Below, in pieces: positions 51,372-61,282 of a stretch of 64,000 nucleotides of DNA. Position numbers and translations under genes: made by a program. The notes below the pieces were generated by a model, which was not told the origin of the DNA, did no database searches, and saw only the letters and a list, made by a program, of their open reading frames with translations. Source of the stretch: an uncultured Bacilli bacterium (GTDB taxonomy: Bacteria; Bacillota_I; Bacilli_A; RFN20; CAG-826). How positions within the stretch are numbered: the first letter of the stretch is position 1; every line of letters starts with the position of its first letter. The DNA lies in NCBI GenBank assembly GCA_934700895.1, contig CAKUXV010000002.1, positions 186,001 through 250,000 of the forward strand. The letters are read 5' to 3'.

Positions 51372-52204
51372 TTTTTAACCTCCATAGGAAAGGGGAGGGA
51401 AGGATCTTTCCACCAAGCGGTGGGCTTTTTCTTCGCCTTTCCCGATTCGAAATATTCCTTTTCCTTTTGTTGGAATTCCTCAATGTCTTTGGTGCATTCT
51501 TCTTGCAATTTAGCCGCCAAGATTTGGGTATTCCCTTCAGCGAAAGATTCATATTCCATCGGTTCATGGACACGGAAGCAAAGAAGTTCGCTTTTGTTGT
51601 TCTCGTTCAAGTGGAAAATGCAGTGCCCACCGAAAGAAGAATACAAGCACACGGGGCATTGGGCTCGAAAGGCGATCTTAAAGGAACCGCCGTGGAATTC
51701 CCCGGGTGGCGTCGTTTGTGGAGCCTTGTTACGCGTGCCCTCTGGATAAATACAATAAGAGCACAATCCGCTAGAAATCTCTTTTTGCACATTCGCAAAG
51801 ATTTGTAGGGCTTGACGGGGATTTTTTCGATCAAGAAGGGCACATTCTAAAATTTTGAGGACGCGTCCAATGAATGGCATTTTAGCCGCTTCCATCTTGG
51901 CGACGAATTTAACGGGTTTGGGGGAGGCAATAATCAAAAACAGCGGATCGAGGGCCGATGTGTGGTTCGAAACGAAAAGACAAGGCTTCGTCGAGGAAAT
52001 AATCTTTTCATTTTCGCCATTCCATTGAATCCCCAAAGGGCCAGAGATTTTCAAAACTAATTTCCGAACCGCGTTATACCTTTCTTCCAGGGAATAGCGT
52101 TCTGGATGTCGGGAATAGCGGATCATCCACTTAAAATAGGCGCCCAGAACGGCCCATCCGCCGCGAAAGAGGATGCGCAGCGTTTTCCAATTTCTTTTTA
52201 CCAT
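51368..52204 (-). CDS. plsC: 1-acyl-sn-glycerol-3-phosphate acyltransferase
   Basis: A 278-residue acyltransferase that makes phosphatidic acid. The HX4D catalytic motif is SNHTSALDPL and the substrate motif is YPEGTRNKA; an N-terminal amphipathic or membrane segment precedes them. It acts at the inner membrane face, downstream of the acyl phosphate made through FakAB. TATGGT lies 7 bases before its ATG, without a Shine-Dalgarno. Confidence 0.93.
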   Translation of the reverse strand: MVKRNWKTLRILFRGGWAVLGAYFKWMIRYSRHPERYSLEERYNAVRKLVLKISGPLGIQWNGENEKIISSTKPCLFVSNHTSALDPLFLIIASPKPVKFVAKMEAAKMPFIGRVLKILECALLDRKNPRQALQIFANVQKEISSGLCSYCIYPEGTRNKAPQTTPPGEFHGGSFKIAFRAQCPVCLYSSFGGHCIFHLNENNKSELLCFRVHEPMEYESFAEGNTQILAAKLQEECTKDIEEFQQKEKEYFESGKAKKKPTAWWKDPSLPFPMEVKK

Positions 52205-52247
52205 CTAGTTTACCATACTACATTCGTGCGATAGCGCAACAAAAATA

Positions 52248-54350
52248 CTATCGATTGGAATAAATCGACACGGTTCGTGGGGGAACGAGAAGACCTTCGG
52301 AATCGATGCCGTTTTGAGGAGAGGTCGAAAGAACGAGGCGCAGACCTCCTTCTTCCACGAAATTCACCTCATGGTTAGAAGGATTGATATAAAAGAGCCA
52401 AAAACCATATTCTTCTATCCATTCTTTCTTCTTTAAAACCAATCGGAGGCATCCGCGATAATCGGTCAAATCGAAATTTTCATCGATTTCTTTGGGGGAA
52501 TAGGAAGATAAGAAAGAAAGGTTCTTTCGTAAGGCAATCCATTTGGATGCCGTTTCCGCCATATCAAAATGGCCATCCAATCGATCGTAATCAAATTGGT
52601 TTAAGGCATCGCCGGAATTATAGGTATTTCCGTGGCCTTTTTTGCTTTGCCCAATTTCTTCTCCCATATGAATGAAAGGAACCCCAAAACTCGTTAGCAG
52701 GCCGGCTAGACTAGCTTGGATGAGTTCGTTTTTTTCTTCTTCTTTCAATTCCACACAGGAAGAAGAAAGAACGTCGTAGAACGTATGATTATCATGGCAT
52801 TCGAGGTAATTGATGCTTTGGGAGGCGGAAAGGAAATGCGCCTTGTGGAAAAAATCGACGCAGGAACCGGCCATTCCAAACTCAAAATCGGGAAGGGAAT
52901 AGGGGTCTTGGCAGAAGAAACGCTTCGCGGATTCGCGATAAAAATCATTAAAAAAGCCAAATCGGGGCAACATGGGGGCGTTCCCTTTCGTCCCCATTGG
53001 GAGATTCACCCCCCTTGCCATGTCCCACCCTTCCCCGTAAAAGCAAAAATCGGGTTTGATGCGAAGCACTTGGGTTTGAATGGCTTCCAAGGTTTTAACA
53101 TCCAACAAACCCATTAAATCAAAGCGGAAACCATCGATATCGTATTCTTGGACCCAATGAAGGCAAGCATCGACAATCAGTTTAGAAACCATGGGGCGTT
53201 CCGAAGCAAAATCACATCCGCATCCGCTGCAATTCGAACGTTTTCCCGAAGGAAGGCGACGGAAATAATAGCCGGGCACCACTTTTTCAAAATTGCTCTC
53301 CCATCCATCGTAAACATGATTGAAAACCACGTCCATTACAACGCGAATCCCATTTTGATGGAGGGTGGAGACCATGGTCTTCACTTCCTCCACTCGCGCA
53401 AAGGGGTCTTCGGGATCGCTAGACAAACTACCCTCTGGCACAAAATATTGGGCGGGATCGTAACCCCAGTTATAGCCAAGAGTCGGATGCCCTTCTTTCA
53501 CGGAAGCGTAATCGGCGATAGGAAGCAACTGAAGATGGGTGATTCCAAGCATTTTCAAGTAATCAAGCCCAGCAGGATGACCGTTTTTAGTCTTTCTTCC
53601 TGGTTCAACTAACCCTAAATACGTCCCTTTGTTTTGAATATTCGTGGAAGAGTGGGAAGTAAAATCACGGACGTGAGTCTCGTAAATGATCGCTTTTGTT
53701 AGAGAAGGGCATGGAGGCAGAGTTTCCTTATTTTTGCCTAGCAACGGACGGGGACGGGCGGCGACGGAAGAAATTCCGTTGGCCAGGGATGCTTTCGCGT
53801 AAGGATCCACGACTTCTACCGGCCCCTGGGGATTGAAGACGCAATAACGGTATTCGTAGCCGTTATAATCCCCTTTTAACGTCAAGGAATAAACCCCGCA
53901 ATCCCCGCGTTTTAAAGAATGATATTCATACGGTTCGTTAGAATATTTCTTGTAAGGGCGAAGGCGAAGCAAAACTCGATGGGCGAAAGGGGCCCAAAGT
54001 TTGAACGTCGTGGAATCTTTTTGAAAGGTTACGCCAAGATCGTTTCCTTCATAGGTATAATTTTCAAGAAATTCCTTTTTATCGAGCATCCAATCCAAAT
54101 TCACACTCGTTTGGCCATATTCCCCAGCAAAAATCAAATAGGAATGACCAAGCTCTAGAGGTTCGGGCAATTCCAAATCAAGCAATGAATTGCTTTGAAA
54201 AGAAGAGCATTTAGTCAAACGCACTCCTTGGATTTTCTCTCCATCGCGAAGAACGCTGGGAAGAAAGGGTTCAAAAGGGACCGAGGAGAAAATCGAGACG
54301 CGAATCAAAGATTCCGAAACTAAATTTGCGGATAAAAAGGTGTCTTTCAT
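52248..54350 (-). CDS. pulA: Type I pullulanase
   Basis: A 700-residue GH13 debranching enzyme that cleaves alpha-1,6 links in glycogen or pullulan. The N-terminal modules (about residues 1-200) include a CBM48-like segment (FKLWAPFAHRVLLRL). The family signature YNWGYDP and the catalytic regions VVMDVVFNHVY, GFRFDLMG (nucleophile), FYGEGW (acid) and LECHDNHT are intact. There is no signal peptide, so it works in the cytoplasm, probably on stored glycogen or imported dextrins. It overlaps ftsK by 4 bases, an unusual pairing. Confidence 0.94.
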   Translation of the reverse strand: MKDTFLSANLVSESLIRVSIFSSVPFEPFLPSVLRDGEKIQGVRLTKCSSFQSNSLLDLELPEPLELGHSYLIFAGEYGQTSVNLDWMLDKKEFLENYTYEGNDLGVTFQKDSTTFKLWAPFAHRVLLRLRPYKKYSNEPYEYHSLKRGDCGVYSLTLKGDYNGYEYRYCVFNPQGPVEVVDPYAKASLANGISSVAARPRPLLGKNKETLPPCPSLTKAIIYETHVRDFTSHSSTNIQNKGTYLGLVEPGRKTKNGHPAGLDYLKMLGITHLQLLPIADYASVKEGHPTLGYNWGYDPAQYFVPEGSLSSDPEDPFARVEEVKTMVSTLHQNGIRVVMDVVFNHVYDGWESNFEKVVPGYYFRRLPSGKRSNCSGCGCDFASERPMVSKLIVDACLHWVQEYDIDGFRFDLMGLLDVKTLEAIQTQVLRIKPDFCFYGEGWDMARGVNLPMGTKGNAPMLPRFGFFNDFYRESAKRFFCQDPYSLPDFEFGMAGSCVDFFHKAHFLSASQSINYLECHDNHTFYDVLSSSCVELKEEEKNELIQASLAGLLTSFGVPFIHMGEEIGQSKKGHGNTYNSGDALNQFDYDRLDGHFDMAETASKWIALRKNLSFLSSYSPKEIDENFDLTDYRGCLRLVLKKKEWIEEYGFWLFYINPSNHEVNFVEEGGLRLVLSTSPQNGIDSEGLLVPPRTVSIYSNR

Positions 54351-57262
54351 TCTTTTTCTGGGCTTTCAATGTTGATGTTTAGCATATCCTTGGGCTCATC
54401 GGGCTCAGGGGTTGTGTTGGCGGAGGCGGCGATAACAGGGGCGCCTTTCGAATTATTGCGTGAATCGGTTTCGCCAACAATGCCATCCCGTTTCAACTGC
54501 TTAAAGATTTTTTGAGCGCGGGGATACCCCATTCCAAATTCGTTTTGCAGGCGACTGATGGACATCGTATCCTGAGTCACGACATAGTCCTTGATTCGTT
54601 GGTACAGATTCCCCAAATCCTGTTCGTTGGAGCTTCCACCTCCCCCATTTCCATTAGAAACGTTGCCCGGGACCCCATAGGAACCATCCTCGTCGTCTTC
54701 ATCGTCTTCATGATCGCTAAGATCCATGAAATTGGAATCGAAGCTCTGGGGTTGCTGGGCAGCCAGGAAATCACAAATATGTTTGATTTCTTTGTCGCTT
54801 AAAAAGCAGCCTTGGCAGCGGACGAAGCCATGGCGGGATACCTGCCCGCAATCGACGAGCATATCGCCTTTTCCCAGCAAATCTTCCGCGCCACCCTGTC
54901 CTAAAATGGTCATGGAGTCTTCCGTGCTGCTGACGCTTAAAGCCACACGGGTCGTGATGTTGTTTTTAATCGAACCCGGGATGATTTTCACGTCAGGACG
55001 CTGGGTAGCGACAATTAAATGGATACCGCAAGAACGGGCTTTTCCCGACAAATCGAGCACGGGCTGAATGACTTCTTTATAATTGGTGACGAGATTCGCG
55101 AATTCATCGATCACGCAGACAATATAAGGCATCTTGGCCTTGTGATTTTCAGGAGCGTAATCGTTATTGAACGAAGTGATATCACGGACGTCGCACTCCT
55201 CTAAAATACGGTAGCGGCGCTCCATTTCATCCACCAATTTCTTCAAAGCGACCAAAGCTTCCCTCGGTTCTTTTACAATCGGACAAAGCAAATGGGGAAT
55301 ATTGCGATATTTGCTCATTTCAACGCGCTTGGGGTCGATGAGGAGCAATTTCAATTCCTCGGGACGATTATGCATAATCAAGGAGCACAGAACCCCGTGC
55401 ATAAAAATCGATTTGCCCGATCCCGTTGTGCCGGCGACAAGCATATGAGGGAATTCGGCTAAATCCCCTTGAATGACCTCTCCACGGATGTCCACGCCAA
55501 AAGGAATTTGAAGCGGGGCCTTGCGAGACAATTTGGTATAAACCTCATAAAAAGGAACACTGCGCTTGGTATCGTTAGGAACTTCAATCGCGCAATGGGT
55601 CGTGCCCAAAACTCTTTCCGAGAAGCGAACGCAAACACCGCCAAGACGGACTTCGAGGTCGGGAATGACTTTATTGATCGAACTAATCGAAACGTTGTGT
55701 TCGGGGCTTAGTTCATACATGGTGATCGAAGGTCCGACGGTAAACCCAGCGACGCTGGCACCCACCCCCATATCCATGAAGAGCTGGTTAATCTTTTCGA
55801 TTTTGCTTTCGCATTCCGTTTTAACTTGTTCAAGGAGCGAGGTGTCTTCCGCAGTGGGCGGATTGATTAAATCAAGGCCAGGCATCTCATAAGGAGGAAG
55901 GGGCGCGGCATCCGGAATATCTGGGTTCGTCGCATTTTGAACGAGGGACGAGGAAGAAAAAGGAACTGTTGGCATCGGAGATGCGACGGGAGCTTCTTCT
56001 ATCGGTGTTCGAGTTTGAATCGGAGTGGGGGCAGGTTCGGCAACGACGCGTTGTTTAGCAGGAGAAGGCTTTTGGATAGGTGCGGGGGCGATATCCACGA
56101 CTTCTTTTTCTTGGATAACCTTGGGTTCAACCACTCTATCTTGCTCAAAGGAAGAGACAAAAGAATCGTTTTCCATTGTTTCTTCTTGGATGGGGCTCGA
56201 AGTTACGGTCGAAGAAGAAACAAAGGGCGGAACAGAGGAAACTGGAGCGGACGTAGTAGCCGCGGCTGGCGCAGGAGAAGCATTAGAGGGATTTTGATTC
56301 GACGAGGGGGAAGTTCCCGGGAACAAAGCCCGGCGAAGTTCCCCTCCACTATTGGGAGCGAAAGAAAAGGGGGAGTTTTCTGCTTGCGGAGCCGGTTCAT
56401 CGTGGAATTGCTGAGCCATCATTGTTTCGTGGCGTTCCCTTCTTGTCTCCGTGATCGGGGCGCTAGAGGCGCGAACAAAATTGGGTCGGGATGGATATTC
56501 GATGGCAGGTTCTTCTTCTAGGTCAGGGGTCTCATTCCTTTGGGGCTCGGGTTCCTTCCAAATCGGCTTTTCCACCGTCAAAGAAGGCTCTTCGTCGTTT
56601 TGGTCCCAATCAAAGGAACCAGAAGACTCGGGCAAAGCGTCATTTTGCTTCTCTTTTTTCTCAAAACGACGAGCTTTGGAAATGGCAATCGAAGAAGAAA
56701 TTTTCTTTCCCAATTTCTCCCAACAAGGCCAAAAAAGGAACAACGAAATAAAAAGGAAAAGGAATACCAAAAGCAAAATTGCGAGCCAACTCCCCACGGA
56801 TACAAACACTCCGGTGAGCAAGAATCCAAGCGCGCCGCCACAAAGAACCGGGTCGTAACCCAGTTTCCCAAATTCGCCGCCTTGCTTTACGTAAAGCATG
56901 CCCTTTTGCATGGCGTCGGAATATTGGGCAAATTCGAATTTCGTTCCGTAATTGCCAAGAAAGCTTCCTAGTAGAACGGCGAAAACGAAAAGAAGAATCA
57001 AACCAGTAACCAAAAATGGAGAAGGTTTGACTTTGATTTTCTTATGAAAAAGGCGTTTGAAGCCAACCCAAAATAGCAAAGCGGATAAGGCATAAAGGCC
57101 AATATAGCCAAACGCCCAGTCCACGCAGTAAGCGATAAATTTTAAATGAGTGAAGGGGCTGAGTCCAATCAGCAAACCAAAAAGTAAGAGCGAAAACCCA
57201 CCCATCGACCGGGTGGCATCGGCAGAGAAAGTTCTTTTTTGCTTCGGCGTTTTTTCCATCAT
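54347..57262 (-). CDS. ftsK: DNA translocase FtsK/SpoIIIE
   Basis: A 971-residue translocase. About four N-terminal membrane helices (residues 20-180) are followed by a long Pro/Ser/Glu-rich linker (~190-440). The motor has Walker A GTTGSGKS (about residue 610) and Walker B YIVCVIDEFANL. A C-terminal gamma winged helix (ISRLQNEFGMGYPRAQKIF) reads polar sequences. It pumps chromosome DNA through the closing septum. TATAAT lies 5 bases before the first ATG and 8 before the second, with no Shine-Dalgarno. Confidence 0.96.
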   Translation of the reverse strand: MMEKTPKQKRTFSADATRSMGGFSLLLFGLLIGLSPFTHLKFIAYCVDWAFGYIGLYALSALLFWVGFKRLFHKKIKVKPSPFLVTGLILLFVFAVLLGSFLGNYGTKFEFAQYSDAMQKGMLYVKQGGEFGKLGYDPVLCGGALGFLLTGVFVSVGSWLAILLLVFLFLFISLFLFWPCWEKLGKKISSSIAISKARRFEKKEKQNDALPESSGSFDWDQNDEEPSLTVEKPIWKEPEPQRNETPDLEEEPAIEYPSRPNFVRASSAPITETRRERHETMMAQQFHDEPAPQAENSPFSFAPNSGGELRRALFPGTSPSSNQNPSNASPAPAAATTSAPVSSVPPFVSSSTVTSSPIQEETMENDSFVSSFEQDRVVEPKVIQEKEVVDIAPAPIQKPSPAKQRVVAEPAPTPIQTRTPIEEAPVASPMPTVPFSSSSLVQNATNPDIPDAAPLPPYEMPGLDLINPPTAEDTSLLEQVKTECESKIEKINQLFMDMGVGASVAGFTVGPSITMYELSPEHNVSISSINKVIPDLEVRLGGVCVRFSERVLGTTHCAIEVPNDTKRSVPFYEVYTKLSRKAPLQIPFGVDIRGEVIQGDLAEFPHMLVAGTTGSGKSIFMHGVLCSLIMHNRPEELKLLLIDPKRVEMSKYRNIPHLLCPIVKEPREALVALKKLVDEMERRYRILEECDVRDITSFNNDYAPENHKAKMPYIVCVIDEFANLVTNYKEVIQPVLDLSGKARSCGIHLIVATQRPDVKIIPGSIKNNITTRVALSVSSTEDSMTILGQGGAEDLLGKGDMLVDCGQVSRHGFVRCQGCFLSDKEIKHICDFLAAQQPQSFDSNFMDLSDHEDDEDDEDGSYGVPGNVSNGNGGGGSSNEQDLGNLYQRIKDYVVTQDTMSISRLQNEFGMGYPRAQKIFKQLKRDGIVGETDSRNNSKGAPVIAASANTTPEPDEPKDMLNINIESPEKE

Positions 57263-57267
57263 CTTTC

Positions 57268-57273
57268 ATTATA
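57268..57273 (-). promoter_or_regulatory. -10 box immediately before ftsK
   Basis: On the minus strand TATAAT is followed by GAAAG and ATGATG. The implied mRNA has no leader if the second ATG is used. Confidence 0.5.
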
Positions 57274-57307
57274 GAAAGAAAACCCGGAAGTGACTAGAAC
57301 CCCCGGG
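57274..57307 (-). terminator. Probable terminator after the RNase J-like gene
   Basis: On the minus strand CCCGG (57303-57307) and CCGGG (57283-57287) pair, followed by TTTTCTTTC. It overlaps the ftsK promoter region. Confidence 0.55.
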
Positions 57308-57331
57308 CAATTTAACCTTACTTTTTGCGAC

Positions 57332-59005
57332 TTAATCCACTTCAATCATGAGGGGGAGAACCATAGGTTCCTTGCCTGTGGTACGGCGAACCGTGCGCAA
57401 GCAACGTTCATAAACGTTTTGTTGGATCTCCTCAAAATTGTAATTGGGATTGACCAAGAATTCGTCCATCGTCTGTTGAAAGACCTTGGTGACGTCCCGA
57501 ATAACCATATCCTGGTCTTTGCCGTAAACAAAACCGCGCATCTGAATGTCGGGCCCCGCCACGACTTCAGCCCGTTTTCGCGAGATCGTCGCCGCGACAA
57601 TCACCACGCCATCCGCCAACTTTTTACGGTCGTCGAGCACTTCTTGTGAGACGTCTCCGACGCCGGCCCCATCGATAATGACATCTCCATGGGGGATGTG
57701 TTCATCGAACAAGCGCCCGCCTTTTTCGTCGATAAGCACCGAAAGGCCATTTTCAAGGACGAATACGTTGCTATGGTTCAAATTGATGCCCATGGACAGT
57801 GCAAGCATGGCGTTGGCAAGAAGGTCTTTGAATAATCCTTTTACCGGAATATAGAACTTTGGCTTCAAAATGGAAGCCATCATCTTCAAATCCTCTTCGC
57901 TAGCGTGCATGCGAAGGAAGGTTTTCTTTGGGACGATGAAGACATGGCAGCCACAGCGATAAAGCTCGTCGGCGGCATCCACGTATTCGATTTCGGTGTT
58001 GTCGTCGCTAGGATTGGCAACGATGAAGGTATCTGTTTCTTTGAGTTTAATGCGGCGATCTTCATTCTGTTGCGATGCCAAAAGGGCAATTTTGCGGAAG
58101 AGTTTGGACCCGTATCCCAACATGAGGACCACCAAATCTTGATCACGTACGCGGAGGATATCATCTAAAGAAGCATAATTCTCCTTCGGAATCAAAAGTT
58201 GACCGCAAGACGCCATTTCCGACATGGTGTCCAAGGCCGTGGAGTCGTAGCAAACGATTTTTTTGTGATAATGGATGGCCAAACGGATGATTTCATCGAT
58301 GTTGAATTGATCCTGGGCTTTCAAAGAAATGAAAATCCGCCCTTCTGCCGTTTTGAAATAATCCTCAATGTGAGGCGTTAACTTATATAACGGGGCCGTA
58401 TAACCGGGACGAGAGGCGTACAAAGATTCGGGAAGCAAGGCTAAGGTCGGTTTTTCCGCGATTTTAGCAATGGCGTTCATGTCATTTAAATAAGAGGGGT
58501 CAGCGCTATTTTCAATGACAAAATCCCCAGTGAATACAATGTTGCCATATTCGGTTTCGATGGCAAGGCCGCTGCTATCGGCAACGTTATGCGCTGTATG
58601 GAAGAAATGGAATACCCTTCCGCAGATTTTGACTTGCCCGGTTGGGGGTACGGGGTGAAATTCGTACATCTTCGGGTCTTTTTTCACGTGTTGGGTGAAG
58701 ATGCCTAACATCTTTAAGGTAAGGGAAGACCCATAAACAGGTGCAGGGGCCGATTCATAGACGAAAGGCATGGCGCCAATCGCGTCATCGTGGCCGTGGA
58801 GAAGAATGTAGGCCTTCACCTGGTCCTTGTGTTCCGTCAAAAAATCGTGATTCGGAATCAAATAGTCGACACCGGGCATCGTTTTATCCGGAGGTAAGGC
58901 GCCGCAATCGACCACAAAAATATCATTATTAATTTGAACGCAATTCAGGCATTTGCCTTCTTCGTCCAAACCGCCCAATGCGAAGATTTTGATTTTTTCG
59001 CTCAT
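57332..59005 (-). CDS. RNase J family ribonuclease, RNase J2-like with altered metal motif
   Basis: A 557-residue protein with the RNase J order: metallo-beta-lactamase halves around a beta-CASP domain, then a C-terminal domain. The metal motif normally HGHEDH reads HGHDDA (residues 70-75), losing one histidine. TGDFVIEN and the C-terminal GVVIVAATISRKRAEV region remain. This loss is reminiscent of RNase J2, the less active partner of J1 in Bacillota RNA decay. It has a TATAAT-containing promoter and AGAGG before the ATG. A J1 gene would be expected elsewhere in the genome. Confidence 0.88.
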   Translation of the reverse strand: MSEKIKIFALGGLDEEGKCLNCVQINNDIFVVDCGALPPDKTMPGVDYLIPNHDFLTEHKDQVKAYILLHGHDDAIGAMPFVYESAPAPVYGSSLTLKMLGIFTQHVKKDPKMYEFHPVPPTGQVKICGRVFHFFHTAHNVADSSGLAIETEYGNIVFTGDFVIENSADPSYLNDMNAIAKIAEKPTLALLPESLYASRPGYTAPLYKLTPHIEDYFKTAEGRIFISLKAQDQFNIDEIIRLAIHYHKKIVCYDSTALDTMSEMASCGQLLIPKENYASLDDILRVRDQDLVVLMLGYGSKLFRKIALLASQQNEDRRIKLKETDTFIVANPSDDNTEIEYVDAADELYRCGCHVFIVPKKTFLRMHASEEDLKMMASILKPKFYIPVKGLFKDLLANAMLALSMGINLNHSNVFVLENGLSVLIDEKGGRLFDEHIPHGDVIIDGAGVGDVSQEVLDDRKKLADGVVIVAATISRKRAEVVAGPDIQMRGFVYGKDQDMVIRDVTKVFQQTMDEFLVNPNYNFEEIQQNVYERCLRTVRRTTGKEPMVLPLMIEVD

Positions 59006-59051
59006 AAAATAGCCTCTATTTTTATCAAATATTGTTTTCTAAAACGGGTTC

Positions 59052-59057
59052 ATTATA
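59052..59057 (-). promoter_or_regulatory. -10 box of the RNase J-like gene
   Basis: On the minus strand TATAAT lies about 45 bases before the ATG and gives a leader of about 40 bases with AGAGG. The -35 is poor. Confidence 0.45.
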
Positions 59058-59102
59058 CGCAGTTGCAGGGGAGAAAGAAAACCAAAAGAAATAAAAGGGC
59101 TT

Positions 59103-59648
59103 TCATACTAAATCTAACGACGCCATCGTTTGATCCCCGTCTAGCCTACGGATTTCCAGATGAAGCCCCTCCATCACCGCGTAAGTGGGAGGATTCCCAT
59201 TCTTCGGAAACGAAGGAGACCCCGGGTTCACGTAAACAACCCCGTCCATCTTCTTTAGCATATATACGTGCGTATGGCCAAATAGAAGGATGTCCCCACG
59301 CTGAACGCTTAAAAGCTCACTGGTAAGCAAATCCCCGTGAATCAAATCGCAGCGAAATCCATTGAGATAAACCACGTTGGAATCGGAGGTGAGATCGAAG
59401 TGAACCAGGCTTTGATCGGCGCGGGAATCGCAATTTCCACGCACAGAAAGGATAATGCGCGACCATTTATTGAGAATTTGAGCGCAGCCAAGAGGGTCGT
59501 AATCTTCAGGAACCCCATTTCGAGGTCCGTTATAGAATAAATCCCCCAACAAAACGATTTTGTCGGGATGAAAAGACGAAAAAAGGGAATCTAGTTTTCG
59601 AACTACATTCAAACGGCCGTGTATGTCGCTAACAATGATTACCCTCAT
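59103..59648 (-). CDS. YfcE/MJ0936-family metallophosphodiesterase
   Basis: A 181-residue calcineurin-like phosphoesterase. Metal ligands sit in VSDIHGRLN, LLGDLFYNGPRNG, RGNCDSR, LIHGDLL and FGHTHV. Members hydrolyse phosphodiesters in vitro; the physiological substrate is generally unknown. It follows DUF1667 by 20 bases and probably ends the redox operon, although a link to that pathway is not shown. Confidence 0.9.
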   Translation of the reverse strand: MRVIIVSDIHGRLNVVRKLDSLFSSFHPDKIVLLGDLFYNGPRNGVPEDYDPLGCAQILNKWSRIILSVRGNCDSRADQSLVHFDLTSDSNVVYLNGFRCDLIHGDLLTSELLSVQRGDILLFGHTHVYMLKKMDGVVYVNPGSPSFPKNGNPPTYAVMEGLHLEIRRLDGDQTMASLDLV

Positions 59649-59668
59649 TTTCCAAACGGAAACCTATA

Positions 59669-60019
59669 TCAATTTAAGATTTCTCTTGTTGCAATTAAAT
59701 CGGCGCCAGTATCCGCGATGTTCTTCACAAGAATCTGACCCATTTGAACAGGAACGCTTACCGCCGTTTCGTTGACAACTTTCATAACGTCAAAGATTTT
59801 ATCCTTGCGAATATCGGTACTTGTTTTGACGGGGCAAACGCGGAAGAGTTTGGAATCGCAGCGAACCGTCGAAGTCAACGTTCTGCGTGGGTCAACGACC
59901 TCTTGTTTCCCGTAGGCCGCGCCCCGGGGACAAGAATTACCGGCGACCTCCAAGGTGGAATCTTCCACTTTAAGGTGACATCCACGAGGGCAAACAATGC
60001 AAGTTAATTCATGAATCAT
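59669..60019 (-). CDS. DUF1667 cysteine-rich redox protein
   Basis: A 116-residue protein with conserved cysteines in CIVCPRGCHL, NSCPRGAAYG and RVCPVKTS, typical of DUF1667, which is thought to hold an iron-sulfur cluster. The family is nearly always encoded with the two flavoproteins found here, as a third component of an anaerobic glycerol-3-phosphate dehydrogenase-like system. It overlaps the upstream oxidoreductase by 4 bases. Electron acceptor unknown. Confidence 0.9.
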   Translation of the reverse strand: MIHELTCIVCPRGCHLKVEDSTLEVAGNSCPRGAAYGKQEVVDPRRTLTSTVRCDSKLFRVCPVKTSTDIRKDKIFDVMKVVNETAVSVPVQMGQILVKNIADTGADLIATREILN

Positions 60020-61281
60020 AAGGAGGCCTCCTCTTTAGCAACTAGGGAAATAGTGATAGAACCTTGGTTAGTTTTTAGTAAATTTTTAGGAAGTCTTTGA
60101 ATTTCCATTTCTGAAGGTATTATCGATGATTTAAAGAACTTTTTAAGCACTTTTCCATTCATTTCGTATTGAATGTATACGTTTTTCTCAGGTCGACGAA
60201 CGCGGAACTTAAACTCAAGGGAATCTCCGCAATCATCTAAGCAAATCGTGGAGGGGACAACGTAGCCGATTCCATTGCCAGCGATCGTATGAATTTCATT
60301 CTCGCGCTTTGGCAATTTCCCTTGAAGATAAAGAGAGGCTCCTTCTCCTGCGGTCTTCCCTTCCGCCACCACATAGTCTACGAGATCGTGCACATGCAAA
60401 ACGTTTCCACAAGAGAAGATTCCATCTTGGGCCGTTTCCATGTATTCATTGACTTCGCTTCCGCGGCTTCTTGAAACAGGGATTCCAAGGTGATTTAGCA
60501 AATCGTTATTCGGGATAAGGCCGATGGATAAAAGCAACGTATCCACTTGGAAACGCTTAGCGGTTCCCGGTATAACGTTCATATGGGAATCCACTTCGCT
60601 GATCTCAATGGCTTCTAGCTTCGATTTGCCAATGACTTTTGAAACCGTATGGGAAAGATACAAAGGAATACCATAGTCTTTAAGGCATTGCTGGATATTG
60701 CGATTCAATCCATTCGAATAAGGCATGATTTCAGCAACGCCAAGGACTTCCGCTCCTTCTAGCGTCATGCGTCTTGCCATGATAAGGCCAATATCGCCCG
60801 ATCCAAGGATGAACACCTTTTTACCGACCAAATAGCCGTATTCGTTTAAATAGAGCTGAGCCTGACCTGCTGTAATGACTCCGGCAGGGCGATCTCCAGG
60901 AATGCCAATGGCTCCGGCATTTCTTTCGTAGCAGCCCGTCGCCATGATGATGGCCTTCGCTTGAATTTCTTTTGCTCCTTCAGGACAAAGAACGGTTAAA
61001 ACCTTTTCTTTGCTAATGTGAATTACGTTGGCGTCGAGCCAATAAGCAATCTTTCTTTCTTCGACTTGTTGAACAAAACGCGTCAAAAATTCCGGTCCCG
61101 TCAGTTCTTCTTTGAATTCATGGAGACCAAAGCCATTGTGAATGCATTGATTGAGGATACCGCCCAACATTTCGTTGCGCTCCAAAATCAAAATGTCGCG
61201 AATTCCTTTATCGTATGCGCGGACAGCCGCAGCCATTCCTGCAGATCCGCCGCCAATAATGACTAAATCGCGGTATTCCAT
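60016..61281 (-). CDS. NAD(P)/FAD-dependent oxidoreductase of the GlpA-associated module
   Basis: A 421-residue flavoprotein. The FAD-binding start is LVIIGGGSAGMAAAVRA; CIHNGFGLHEF follows, and FILGSGDIGLIMARR forms the NAD(P)-binding Rossmann motif. Its closest functional context is the anaerobic glycerol-3-phosphate dehydrogenase-like trio in Clostridia and Bacilli, where it likely passes electrons between GlpA-like FAD and NAD or quinone. It lies one base after the GlpA-like gene and overlaps DUF1667. Confidence 0.88.
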   Translation of the reverse strand: MEYRDLVIIGGGSAGMAAAVRAYDKGIRDILILERNEMLGGILNQCIHNGFGLHEFKEELTGPEFLTRFVQQVEERKIAYWLDANVIHISKEKVLTVLCPEGAKEIQAKAIIMATGCYERNAGAIGIPGDRPAGVITAGQAQLYLNEYGYLVGKKVFILGSGDIGLIMARRMTLEGAEVLGVAEIMPYSNGLNRNIQQCLKDYGIPLYLSHTVSKVIGKSKLEAIEISEVDSHMNVIPGTAKRFQVDTLLLSIGLIPNNDLLNHLGIPVSRSRGSEVNEYMETAQDGIFSCGNVLHVHDLVDYVVAEGKTAGEGASLYLQGKLPKRENEIHTIAGNGIGYVVPSTICLDDCGDSLEFKFRVRRPEKNVYIQYEMNGKVLKKFFKSSIIPSEMEIQRLPKNLLKTNQGSITISLVAKEEASL

Positions 61282-61282
61282 C

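Noticed and set aside
55937..56521. Arg/Gly-rich frame opposite the ftsK linker
   Set aside because: It is the reverse complement of the low-complexity Pro/Ser/Glu linker of FtsK; composition explains it.
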